In this document: positions 24,311-35,055 of the stretch, piece by piece
Layout of the letters: every line of letters begins with the position of its first letter
Position numbering within the stretch: position 1 is the stretch's first letter
Source: Catonia carolina
Taxonomy: Eukaryota > Arthropoda > Insecta > Hemiptera > Achilidae
Reading direction: 5' to 3'
Assembly (NCBI GenBank): GCA_035578175.1
Contig: JAQMRL010000003.1
Span: forward strand, 103,652,969-103,716,968
Length of the DNA: 64,000 nt
Program-made: the position numbers and the translations under genes
The notes under the pieces: generated by a model
Seen by the model: the letters and a program-made list of their open reading frames with translations, nothing else
The model's database searches: none
What the model was told of the DNA's origin: nothing

Positions 24311-25139
24311 AACGAACTTTTAATTTTTGTGAGCCAGATCTGTAACAAAGTAATTTTGTAAAACTTTTTAGCGTTTGCGAAAAAACACTTCATAGTGTAT
24401 TTATACTGAATACAGTTTTAATTTTATTCATTATTCTTATTCTTATTTCTGGAACACCCAGTAATTACGGGATGGCATATATTGGATATAAGACTTAGTT
24501 ATTGGGTCAAGGTATTCTGGTGAACTCTTGTGATCTAGCAAGCAGTTTCGCATTCCGATCACTTTTTTATTACCATAGTATGTATGTATTTACTAAACTT
24601 GAATTTACTGATGGTTATGTAATATGGGTGTACACCCACGTAAAAATATAAATATTTATTAATAGATTTACTTTAATTATATGTCTGCAAAATGCAGTAA
24701 TGATAATATAGTATCATAGTTTTAATGATAATAGTTCTACTGGCATTTATTCTACAATTACGATAATCTGTATTTAATTTATGTAATATATTTTTCTAAA
24801 TTATTATCATTACATATAGGCCTACCATTAATGATACCTAATTTATATTCTTTAAAATTAAGGTTCATAGTCGCGTGTTTTGCGTTACTCTGTCATATTT
24901 TTGTACTTACTTTCTCTTAGGCTTGTATGTTATAGGAAATTGTACGGGTAAGGAAATAAAATATGTCTGATATAAAATTAGATCTTAAAAAAGTTTTAAA
25001 AAAAATAAATATTTTAAGGTGTTGGAATGTTTGAAAGAGCTGTCTTAAATATTATTCTCAAATATAAACTAAACTAATCGAGACGATTACCTCAGTGCAT
25101 TAACCAGATAAGACTTAAGAGAGCTTGAAACAGAGATTT
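24311..25139. other. AT-rich stretch, nothing recognised
   Basis: No coding motif or repeat family was recognised. Confidence 0.45.
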
Positions 25140-25415
25140 CTTCTTTTTCTTATTCTTCAGGTGCTTTTTCTTCTGAAAAGTTGGCTACCAGCAACGTTTG
25201 ATTAACGAGCGAAAAAAGTTAATCGAACTCACATCCACACCAGTCCCGAAAATTCCTCAACCATGATGTTCTGCGTTTCTCACCTCTCATCTCATGACCA
25301 AAGTATTCAAGCTTTCGATGTTTTACAGTATTTATAACTTCACTCTTATTATCTAACTTCACCAAGACTTCCTTGTTCCAAGAGATTTGTTGCATTGAAA
25401 ATTCAAAAATGATAA
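25140..25415 (-). pseudogene. LINE RT C-terminal/3' end remnant
   Basis: The minus strand reads EVINTVKHRKLEYFGHEMRG, then KRRTSWLRNFRDWCG and, after a stop, an ANFSEE.APEE segment and a GAAGAA-rich tail. This is the standard end of an arthropod LINE ORF (RKLEYLGH, SWL.NLRDW). A deletion has removed the usual spacer between the two motifs. Confidence 0.7.
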
Positions 25416-25479
25416 AAATGTAATAAAACACACAATAATATAAACCAAGACATAACCGTAAAAGCTTCTCAAGTAGCTC

Positions 25480-25625
25480 ATTTGCAGTGTGCATGACAAA
25501 GGCCTATGTCGGTACACGGCCACAAGCCTACCGCCCCTCTCGGAACTATTGGCGGCTCCCTCTGTCGCTACGTCGGAAGCTTTGATAGCCGGCAGCACAG
25601 TACCTAATCAAAGAGGGCGACGGTG
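25480..25625. other. GC-rich island of unknown nature
   Basis: About 145 bp that is clearly richer in G and C than its surroundings, with several CG dinucleotides. No coding frame or RNA fold is convincing; it may be the end of an unknown repeat. Confidence 0.35.
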
Positions 25626-25850
25626 ACATAGGTTTTTTAATTGTTTATAACTTTAGTTACATAAACTATACTTTTGGTTGTAGAATGCATACTATGCTGC
25701 AATCTTAAAAGATCTTTTTTTTACTGATTTTAATGAACAAAATATAGAAAATCGCTGATTAAGCGTAGCCTATTAGAAAAAATGCTTGAAATAAATTTGT
25801 AGATTTTATAATTTTCTACATCTTTGATTACATACGCTTTTGCCCTATTT
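25626..25850 (-). repeat. Family A module, highly diverged fragment
   Basis: Shares GCATACTATGCTGCAATCTTAAAA, AGAAAATCGCTGATTAAGCG and a TTGTAGATTTT/TTTTCTACATCTTTGATTA arrangement with family A modules. No termini are seen. Confidence 0.5.
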
Positions 25851-26431
25851 ATGTTTATTTTATATTGTAGGTAATTTTTCTGGTAGCGTTATTAGAAAAT
25901 TGTGACAATAGAATTTTCATTAAGTAATTGAATTTTTCATTAGTTTTATTATTACTGTGATCAATTTTAAGTTGGTAAGTTATATGAAATATTGTATGTA
26001 ACAATTGTGAGTCAAGTTGGTCGAGTGCTTAAATTAAAATCACCTTGTGATCTAGTATTTAAGGTTGTCCATAATCTTCATCAAGGGTCTGGAAATACGG
26101 GTTAAAAATGCATTTTGTCTGGTTTTTTAGTACTTTAGAGCTTAATTGCTTAATTTCAGTAAACATATTACATAAATTTTTGACTAATTGTTAACCGAGT
26201 TCAAGATATTTTAAAATATTGTTTTACTTTTAAAGTTTTTTTGTGTATTTCACTGATTGAGTCTTACACTTTTGACTTCAGAACGCATTAGCTTATATAT
26301 AAATAACTCCAAAATTATATCAGATAAAATTGTAAAAATAACTTTATTTCTCCAAATCTCTTGATCAGTGGTGAACATTTCATGACAGAGCCTTACTAAT
26401 GTAATTTAATGTCATCAATTACTTAACAACT
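25851..26431. other. AT-rich stretch, nothing recognised
   Basis: No feature was recognised. Confidence 0.45.
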
Positions 26432-26600
26432 GGCCGGCCCGTTAGCGTAGTGGTTAGCGCGACTGGCTTCTACGCCGGGATCCTGTGTTCGATTCCCTGT
26501 CAGATCTGACATTTTTTCATCACTCATCTTCATATCCCCGTTTGCATTAGAAGTAATTGCGAAACAGTCGTAAAACCAAAAAATATATTTATCATTAACC
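26432..26600 (+). mobile_element. tRNA-derived SINE-like element
   Basis: Contains a good box A TAGCGTAGTGG (26443-26453) and a box B-like TGTTCGATTCC (26486-26496) at tRNA spacing. The putative acceptor-stem strands do not pair, so it is not a functional tRNA. A non-tRNA body and an A-rich segment (about 26575-26585) follow, as in a SINE. Only one copy is seen in the window. Confidence 0.55.
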
Positions 26601-26878
26601 AAGTTATTTACAATGAAATTTTTTTACCGGATCCTAGATTGATATAGTGTCTGGGCCGGTCAATTATACCAGAACTCTGGATTGAGATTATGGATAATTT
26701 TGTATACCAATCATATTTTTTGTTTTCTAGATATGCTGTTGGTAAAGTAAATTATGTGTTAAAAGATATTAAACAATGTAGACCTATAAACTAAAGAATT
26801 TTCAGTGAAATTACTGTGCATCAGTGATTAATTGTGTTTATATATAATTATTAACTAATTAACATAAAGTTCGATACA

Positions 26879-27109
26879 ATGTATCGTATTAGACTTTACA
26901 TTGTACCAGAAGATCAAGAGGAAGTGGTTGTGGAACGTGATCCAAGAAGCAAAAGTAAATCTTTGTGGGATTTGTGGAGTAACAACCGACGTGACGAACT
27001 TAATAATAGTAATAAATTGTCAAAACACAAGGTCAAGGTCAATATACATCCTAATCAAGATGAGTTCTCTAAGTTAACGTTAGCGCCACCGCCTTCATCT
27101 ACTTGCAAG
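26879..27109 (+). CDS. Candidate first coding exon of an unknown host gene
   Basis: An ATG opens 77 codons that end exactly at a consensus-like splice donor (GCAAG|GTAAAT at 27109/27110), leaving phase 0. If unspliced, the frame stops two codons later. The peptide is not low-complexity. It begins MYRIRLYIVPEDQEEVV, has a basic patch and an SLWDLW segment, and ends with a proline-serine stretch. I recognise no domain. Base composition is less AT-rich than the neighbourhood, and no transposon family overlaps it. A weak TATAAA (26785-26790) and TCAGTG (26821-26826) lie upstream with imperfect spacing. The next exon was not found; it could lie far downstream. The alternative is a chance ORF. Confidence 0.4.
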
Positions 27110-27214
27110 GTAAATTAATTTATTAATAGATACTTAAAATATTTGATTTTGGTTATTTCACCTTTCTATTTTACATATTATTTTCGTCAAAGAAAGTATT
27201 ACAATTATGATTAA

Positions 27215-27371
27215 CTGGTGAAGTCGTTGAAGAATTTTCGCGTTTTAACTCAATATTTAGCGAATTTCAAAAAGGAAATCGTCTATAGAGGTCAAACCAT
27301 TTCTGACGCGATTTCTCAAGAATTCTTTGAAATTTCCATCGATTCTAGATGCCATACTAAATCGATGCTGA
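27215..27371 (+). other. Open stretch with donor-like end, doubtful exon
   Basis: A frame open from 27215 reads about 52 codons to a GTGAGT donor-like site at 27372. No acceptor with a pyrimidine tract precedes it in a usable position, since the AG near 27190 leads to stops in all three frames. I do not recognise the peptide. Confidence 0.15.
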
Positions 27372-27498
27372 CAGTGAGTTCCATTAAAATTTATAAATAT
27401 AAACTGTATATATTTACTTGACTGTTATTTACATCCTAAACCAATGAATGTCTGAAGTATTTACTTACAAAAGATTTTTCAGTTTCTTCAGGAATTAT

Positions 27499-28430
27499 TA
27501 TTTTCTCTTGCCTGTATGAATATATAGGAAGGAAAGTATTGTTTTCATGTCGATTTTTCGAAATCGAGTTTTCACTGGATCTACACGTTTTCAGACCCCC
27601 TGAAACCAAAAAAACATGTTTTTAGCGATTGGTTTATGTGTCTGTGAACAGAATATCTCAAGAACGAAACATCGTACGAGCTTTAAACGTGAAACTTTAG
27701 TTAGATAACACTGGAGGACCCGACACGAATATTTTTATCAAAATCGGTCAAACGGAAGTAGTAGTTTATTCGTGTCATTTTTCACTTTTTTGCGATTTTC
27801 TCAAAAACGCCCACTTTTTTTTAAAAAATCGCCTTATTTACTAAATTTTTTATGCTTTACAAGATAGGGTAGGCGCCATGTCTGCTGAAATTCTTGGGGA
27901 GGCTGTTTTCTCGTAAAAAATTGTTTTTTTAAGATTGTAACTTTAATATGCATTTTAGCGCAAAAATGTGTACAATAAAAGTTGTACAGATTTTTAAATC
28001 CTACAACTTAATTTTTTAAACTTTCTGTGTATAATCGCTTAATTTAGCGATAATTAGCGATTTTCTGTTTTTTTCTCACGAAAGCGTGTAAAAAATCAAT
28101 TTTTTTAATATTTCAGCTTTATTATGCATTTTACGACAAAAGTGTCTTAATCAAATTTATAGGAAATTAAAAGGTCTACAACTTTCCTTGTAAGCATTTG
28201 TCTCTACAGAGCCTAGTTTAGCGTGAAAGAACGATTTTCCGTATGTTAAAGCCAAACTGAGGTTGATTTTAATTTTGCGTCTTTCACTCATGATCAAAAT
28301 TAGTTTATGTTTACTGAGGTTGGTTTTTTGTTTATTTCTAAGTTTTATTACTGATGTTTGGTTATATTGTTCATTATTAGTATTGACAAGAGAAAGTCGT
28401 GTGAGTGTTTCACACCAGATTTTTTTTTTT
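27499..28430 (+). repeat. Family A repeat, full length
   Basis: Begins TTTTCTCTTGCCTGTATG and ends CACACCAGATTTTTTT. This copy shows the internal modules well. Module 1 is about 27910-28090 and module 2 about 28095-28270. Both run from an A/T-rich lead through TATGCATTTTA and a GTTGTA/TACAAC pair to a GATTTTC end. Confidence 0.85.
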
Positions 28431-30148
28431 ATAATATAAGGCTAAAAAATATACTTTATGTTTATTCATTTTTTATGGAAAATAACAGTTTTTGTGTAGT
28501 GTAAATACATTTGGTATCTAGTCGATTCACTGTCTTCCGTAGATTCAACTGGTTGTAAGGTAGTTAAACATTCCAATGTGTTTTGTATTTCCACTTATAG
28601 TTTTCAACAACTGTCAAGTTAACATTTTAAAGTGCTATTATATGGTTTTGGTATGTTTTAAATAGTATCTTTCTTGACTTTTACTTCAGGTTTTTTCTTT
28701 TAATTCACAACAAAAGTTGTCAAAATTTTATAAAATATTTGTATCGGATATTGAATGTAAATTATGTCTTTTATAATTAACAACTTCTGAGTTTGACAAC
28801 AACCATCCTGCTCTTGTTTTATAAATTAAAAAAAAAACACTAAAATTTTTAAATATTTAAATTTACTCAGTGCGGATATAAGTGAAAGTGGTCTGATGAA
28901 TGTATTGCGATATAATTAATCAAATTAATAAAAGCTTTGTTAATTGATTAACACTGCAGAAAAAATCACAGTATTTTAATAATTTAGTTTAAATTAGCAA
29001 ATTTTTGACATTGTCAATTTTAAGTTTTTTACGTTTCCTTGTGGAGCTTGTTACATCCTGATTTCTATTTTAATATTAATTTTCATTTAATCTCTTTCAT
29101 ATTAAAAACTGGACAATAGTTTGTTAATTTGTAACAGAATTTGTGTTGAAAGAGAAATTTTATTTATTTTAATTGAGAGTGTAAATATTTCAAGATATTA
29201 TAATATATGAAAAAGTCGCGATTTAATTGTATATTAGATGTAGTTTTTAAAAGACACAAGAAGATTTAGCCTGGATGTGACATAAATGAAACCTACGGCT
29301 AATTTTTGTTTTGTTTTACGTCTGACTGCCTACGGCTAAAGAACACATTTATAGCTACAGTCTGTTTGAAACAGAATCAAAATAACTTAGAACTTGAAGT
29401 TGAAATTACTTTCCTACGAAGGAACTAAGTTTTGAAATACGTAAACCGTTATTTCCAGACTTTATGTGATATGAGGATTTAACCTTGTCTTCTGTGTGTT
29501 TTCTAATTGATTTCAGAAAGATGTTATTTGTTAACAAAAGTTCTGTTTATATAAATGCGATAAAAGTTGTGTGATTTTATTAAGTAGTTAAAATTAGATA
29601 AACTGGTACAGGTGTGAAACTCCAGCTCGGCGCATGGCGGCTGTTACCGTACTAGTCTCTCCGAAAACATTGACTCCACTTAATACGAATGCCTAAGCAT
29701 TTACTCAAACATATCACTTTAAACTAATGCATTTATTTGTTTCAATTAATTTAATACCTACGCTCAGTTTTTTTTTTGTTACAATAATTCGATTAATATG
29801 TATGGTCAATTACAAACAAATAAAATTAAATACTTACATAAAGTAGCTGTACTGTTTGAATTTTATTTAGGTCTATATTAACTGAAAAAAAAATTTCCAA
29901 TTTGATCAGGTCGGAGCTGTAATTGTAAAACTACCGATCTTGCGCTAACATTTTATTTTTCGACATTTTGTTTGAAAAAGTGAATTAAAAAAAAGACCAC
30001 GCAACTGACACTCAATTCTTGTACGTAAGTACGTGTAATATAGTAACACAAAACACACGAAGCATTAACTTTTAGAAACACTACTATGAAAATGCGAGAG
30101 AAAGGAATCATAGGCCTACGATATCGACACTACAACTGATGTTAAAGT
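28431..30148. other. Nothing recognised; possible terminal repeat near 29610
   Basis: AT-rich apart from 29610-29690. There a TGTGAAACTCCAGCTCGGCGCA segment resembles, in inverted orientation, 30830-30895. This could be a decayed terminal inverted repeat but the match is imperfect. Confidence 0.3.
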
Positions 30149-30161
30149 TTAATTAAATATT

Positions 30162-30643
30162 CTTCTTCTTCTTACTATCAAGGATTAGGCATAAGCCTGT
30201 TCCGAACTCACAAACCATCCGGCACGTCTACAGAAACACGAGACATTCCAACTGGAACATATTCCGTCACTTTTAGAGGCATTCTCTCCTCTGGCATCCG
30301 TTCCAAATGTTGCCACCATTGATTACGGTACTCCTCCACTTTTTCCTTCAAGCTAAATACACCCACCTCGGATCTAATTTCTTCGTTATGTATTAGATCC
30401 AGCCTCGAGCAGCCCTTCACCCTTCTTAAAAACCTCATTTCAGCTGCTTGGATCCTACTTTCTTGGCGTTTTGTGGTAACCCATGACTCACTTCCATAAA
30501 GAAGGACTGGGGTTGCCATTACCTTGTAGAACTTCAGTACTGTCTCTGTTCTAGCTCTGTTACCCAGTGTCCTGTTAATGGTACCACAAATAGCTTGAAA
30601 TTTATTTATTTTGCTTTCGACATCCAAGTTCCGATCAAAGCTA
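30162..30643 (-). mobile_element. 5'-truncated LINE copy with 13-bp TSD
   Basis: The minus-strand frame 30627-30208 (139 codons) is a LINE RT C-terminus. It reads MDVESKINKFQAICGTINRTL, then KFYKVMATPVLLYGSESW, a RRVKGC segment and WWQHLERMP. A (GAA)n tail follows (CTTCTTCTTCTT on plus, 30160-30172). A perfect duplication TTAATTAAATATT flanks it (30149-30161 and 30644-30656). This fixes the insert at 482 bp and shows target-primed retroposition with 5' truncation. The open frame suggests it is young. The same family appears at 62683-63318. Confidence 0.88.
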
Positions 30644-30656
30644 TTAATTAAATATT

Positions 30657-31212
30657 ACTCACAGTAATAAAATCAGATAACATGAACGGCTAATGTTGTT
30701 ATCAATTGTTTTGTTTATATTTCTATGTGTGACGTATGACATAATCAGTTTATGATTTACTCGACCGCGAACAATGTGTGTTGACAGTTTTTTAAAAAAC
30801 AGTGAAGTGCGACTCGTTTTTGGAAGTGCATGACTTTCCCACCTCCCGACCAATACGGCATACATAAACGTCGTGCGCCAAGCTAGAGTTCCACATACGT
30901 ATGTTTGATGGGGTGTTACTTGTACAGCTCGCCTATGGCCATGGCTGATACAACATTAAACACTTCTGTAACGTTATCAATTGTTGATGCTCTTTCGCCA
31001 TCCTATTGGGATAAAAATAAAATGAAGTGAACAGACTCTTTACTTAAAAGAAAAGGACAATATGATGAAAATCAGTCTTATTTTTCTGTTCTGTGCCGCA
31101 TCATAACCTGTTCCCTATCTAAAATTTTGATTTTTATAAAATGCATATTATTTTAAGTTACAGTAAATTTTACTTATTTATTTACAAACTCTTTAAATGA
31201 TAGACACTGGAT
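30657..31212. other. Nothing recognised
   Basis: No domain. The part at 30770-30895 may pair with 29610-29690 as a decayed inverted repeat. Confidence 0.35.
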
Positions 31213-31383
31213 ACCGGTGTACTTTGATGGTTGGGGTTCAATTAACCATACTCTGTCAGGAATAGTCGGCCTGGGCCTGTACAAGACTACACGTCGTACA
31301 CATCATCCTCATCTCATTAACCCATGGGGTTTCTTATTGTTCTGAATTGAACATACAACTTACACACATTAGGGATAAAAGAA
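31213..31383 (+). mobile_element. Family C SINE, 5'-truncated
   Basis: Begins in the body at ACCGGTGTACTTTGATGG and runs to CACATTAGGGATAAAAGAAA. The tRNA head is missing, consistent with 5' truncation. Confidence 0.8.
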
Positions 31384-31399
31384 ATATACATAAATTTTG

Positions 31400-31710
31400 T
31401 TAAATTATTTGCACTCGATCTGCTAGTTCCAGGGCTACAATAAATAGTTCTGTTTCTTATCACATAGTCAGCCTAAAAGTTTAAGAACAGAAAAGGTAGA
31501 GGTGTAAAAGAAACTAGTCACAGTTAACTCCTCTGGGAGTAATGAATTTCATTATACAGCTAGACCCTGTGGTTAATTAAGTAAAGGTTTCATTTGCAGG
31601 GTGGAAAGTCGATACTTTGCAGAGAGGCGGATATGCTGAAAAGCATACTTTTCGACTCATTGAGGGAGGCAATGGTAAACCAGCCTTTTGGCTGATGACG
31701 TAAACAACAA
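31400..31710 (+). mobile_element. Family B SINE-like retroposon, 5'-shortened
   Basis: Starts at AATTATTTGCACTCGATCTG, lacking the first 30 or so bases, and ends GGCTGATGACGTAAACAACAA with the (AAC)n tail. It lies directly downstream of the family C fragment. Confidence 0.8.
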
Positions 31711-32639
31711 GTTATAAATTTAAAAAAGTGTTTTGATGTTTATATCTAAAGATATTCCCATCCATATCTACATGTTATAGAATTAATATGGTATAGTTTT
31801 GCGTATATGTGGTTTCGATCGTGGGGTACATCTCGGTTGTTGGTGATTTTTTACTACATGTACAGTCTTAATAGCTAGTTATTAATCATTAGCGAATAAC
31901 CGTACCTATTTTAAAAATCAAGTTGATTAAAGAGAATTATACCGGACCGTTCTTTTGAATACGAGTAGATTTAGATTCTCATTTATTTAAATTTGACAAC
32001 CTGTTCCTTCTATCAGCAGTCTGTTCATTAGCCGTCATATTCTGCACTCAGAATCGCAGGTGTTATTAATTACAATAACGCTTCTAAAATTACAATCTTC
32101 TTTGTAAGTCGAACTATACCGGTACATAAGTTGTTAATCACTGCATATAGATTGCACTATTTGTTGCTGCTATTAAAATATCAAGGTCAGAAGTTTGTCG
32201 GCTTGTTTAAAAACAGTATTCTGTATTTTACACTCCATTTTTATCGAGTCATTCGTATGGCGTTAACAACACGTTTTAATACTTCAGAATTTTAAAATCT
32301 ACTATAGAAATTACGCGTCTGGGCTTATTTTTAACCCTAGAAGGGTGAATTATATAAAAAATGAAATAAAATTATTTATTTATTTATGGTTTATTGCTTT
32401 TCCCGGTTTTACTCTACGCTTTAATTTTTCTATGTGTCATTTTAAAAATACTATACTATTATCAGTTATTAGTGCCTATTATCATTAATTGTAATTCCTT
32501 GGAAGGTACAAAAGTAATATATTTTTCTCCGGGGAAGTTGCCACGTCCGTTCCTTCCCATTTGGAACAAGTAGTCGAAATTTGACTTTTAATTTCCTTGT
32601 TATCACTTAAGTAGTATATGTGCAGATTTTTAAAACTGT
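31711..32639. other. AT-rich stretch, nothing recognised
   Basis: No feature was recognised. Confidence 0.45.
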
Positions 32640-32940
32640 AGCTCTTTGGGAAAGATAGAAGTTATATTTGTTGTTTTAGGATAGCTCTTCTGCTGTACTG
32701 CTAGTTCATCAAATATCCTAATACTATAGCTTTCAATCAAAATCCCGGAGACTAATTACTGTAGCCCCATGGAACGTATCCAGTGAAATATTACACTACG
32801 ATCTAAATCTGCCCTTTATAAAAAAAGAAATTAAAAACCATTTACAAAAACTAGACCATCGAAATCTATTACAAATTACCTTCCTCGACAATAGCAAAGA
32901 TTATCACAGATTGAAACGTTTTAAAACATTAGATTAAACT
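32640..32940 (+). pseudogene. Jockey-like LINE ORF2 C-terminal remnant
   Basis: Plus-strand translation from 32731 gives FQSKSRRLITVAPWNVSSE followed by ILHYDLNLPFIKKEIK and a terminal RLKRFK before a stop. This is the typical Jockey-clade ORF2 end. Upstream, a frame change and a SSNIL segment indicate decay. It is homologous to the minus-strand fragment at 2460-3030. Confidence 0.65.
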
Positions 32941-33437
32941 TTTACGATTTTGTGTTAATCATTTAATCTATTTTATTCTAATTCTATTACTACTCATCGT
33001 TATCTTCTCCATCATGGTCATCGTCATCTTCAACTTCAACAATTTTGTGTTTCAAGATGTTGTTCACAGTTCATCAAGTTTAGTTTTGTGTTTATTTTTT
33101 TCTTTATAGTTTAGTGTTTTTGAAACATACAACTGAGTGTAGTTTATATTTCAATTCTTAGGAAATTACTCTGATTTTCTTTGCTTAAAGTTTATAATTA
33201 TATTTATAAAAAAAACTTAATAAAAGGATAGTCACCCTTTTTTACCCTCTCAGAAAAAGTGATCGAAATGCAAATTCTTAAGTATTTCTGTTCAGTTCCT
33301 AAGTAAACGTTTCAGCTTTCTAGGTAATTAAAAAGTTATTTTCTTCTATTCCTTTTCTATTAGGAATTTTATTTATTTTTAATGAATTTGGTGGGTTTAC
33401 TGTTCCTGTGAAATTTGAAACTTGTTCTTAAGTCACC
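32941..33437. other. AT-rich stretch, nothing recognised
   Basis: No feature was recognised. Confidence 0.45.
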
Positions 33438-33451
33438 ATTAAATACATACG

Positions 33452-33641
33452 TCGTTTAGGTCATCAGCTGAAAGGCTGGTTTGAACTTCTAGAGCTTTAC
33501 TAAATAAAACGAGAAGTGAGTGGTTTACCTTGCCTTTCTCACTGAGTGAAAAAGTATGCTTTTCAGCATGCCCTTTAAAAAACATTTATTTTCCATCCTG
33601 AAAATGACACGTTCACTTCATTCGCCTCAGTACATACTGTG
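33452..33641 (-). mobile_element. Family B SINE, 5'-truncated, with 14-bp TSD
   Basis: Carries the tail-proximal half of family B only. Perfect duplications ATTAAATACATACG (33438-33451 and 33642-33655) flank it. The second family B copy begins immediately after the right TSD. Confidence 0.85.
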
Positions 33642-33655
33642 ATTAAATACATACG

Positions 33656-34045
33656 CTGTTGTTTAAGTCATCAGCCGAAATGCTGGTTTGAACCTTTAGA
33701 GGTTTTACTTAGTAAAACAAGGAGTGAGGTGGTTTACCTGTGCCTTCCTTAGTGAGTAGAAAGTAGCGTATGCTTATCAGCATGCTAGGCCTTCTGAAAA
33801 GCATCTACTTTCGACCCTGCAAATGACACCTTCATTTCATTCACCACAGGGTCTGGTTGTGTAATGAAGATCATTACTCAGAGTAGATAACTCTGACTAG
33901 TGTATTTTACACCTCTACTTCTGTTCTTAAGAAGTTCAGTCATATTATTAGCTGATCATGTGATAAGAAACGGAACTAGTTTTTGTAGCCCTAGAACTGG
34001 CAGATCGAGTACAATAATTTAGCACTCCGCCTGCCTGTTATGGGT
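33656..34045 (-). mobile_element. Family B SINE-like retroposon, full length
   Basis: Plus strand runs CTGTTGTTTAAGTCATCAGCC to CTGCCTGTTATGGG. The tail abuts the right TSD of the preceding copy. The far flank ACAAAATACTCG resembles that TSD, so the same site may have been used twice. Confidence 0.82.
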
Positions 34046-34199
34046 AATAACAAAATACTCGTACATACGTAGCAATAAAAAATTAAATTTTCTGGAAGAT
34101 TTGCGAGTGTGAAGAAATTTAAAAGATCACAGACTGCCACCAGATAAGTAAATTTACAAAATAATTTGCAAAAATACAAATGCTTTGGTTTTTCTAATC

Positions 34200-34320
34200 A
34201 ATTCATGGCCCAGTGGTACGCTGCACACTGCAAAGCGTAAGGTCCCCGAGTTCGATTACCGGCTATGGTCTGGATTTATTAAACTTTAAACCCCACCGAT
34301 TCTATACCGTAACGCATATT
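34200..34320 (+). mobile_element. tRNA-derived SINE-like head
   Basis: Box A TGGCCCAGTGG (34206-34216) and a box B-like AGTTCGATTAC (34249-34259) are at tRNA spacing. No acceptor stem closes the fold. The 3' boundary is uncertain. Confidence 0.45.
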
Positions 34321-35053
34321 TGCTAAAAAAAAATAATAAAATTTTATTTCCATTTTTTTTACAATAATTTCCATAGACATTCTTTCAAAAAGCTGTTATG
34401 CATTTACAACAGTACCCAACTTATGAATAATAATAATAATATGTATTATTTTTTTATTTTATGGAAACTAGTTCTTGAAAGTAACCCAATTGTTTCATTG
34501 CTTACTGAACTAACCACTGGACAAAAATGAACTGTATTGATGTCAGTTCACTGTAACTATTAGATAACATAGGTAACTGTAACGAAGTAATTTATACATA
34601 TTTTCTAGAAAATTTTTATCTTAAACTATAAATGTAGATGTATATTAAGGAGAAGACAATTTTTGCCAATTGTCCGTTACTGACACGCATCATTATTATA
34701 CTAAATTATACTATACGTATTGTAACAGTAGATCGTAACGTACCAAATAGTACTCTGTTTTAACATACTAGTAATAGTATAACGCATGCAATGTAGACTA
34801 TGTTATTGTTATGCCCAATCTGTAAATTTAATGTAATATTATAGCAGTTATACAGAATGATTTAAAATTCAACGGCAATCTCTCGAGTGGTGATTATTAT
34901 ATAACAAAAAATATGTAAAAATGTTCGTATAAACATAAGTCCGGATCGCTTCTTTACCGACTTACAGCTGGCGAAAGATTTCGTCCGTTCAAAATTCAGT
35001 TATGAAATGTCAGGATAACAATAGGGTAATAGTAAAATATGCTACTATAAAAG
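34321..35053. other. AT-rich; possible decayed transposon end
   Basis: 'TACAGAATGATTTAAAATTC' at 34853 resembles the end of the element at 35056. The ATAACAATAGGGTAA near 35015 is an inverted echo of its left TIR. A decayed relative may lie here. Confidence 0.35.
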
Positions 35054-35055
35054 TA

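Noticed and set aside
26432..26506. Functional tRNA gene
   Set aside because: Boxes A and B are good but the acceptor stem does not pair and no proper 3' end follows.
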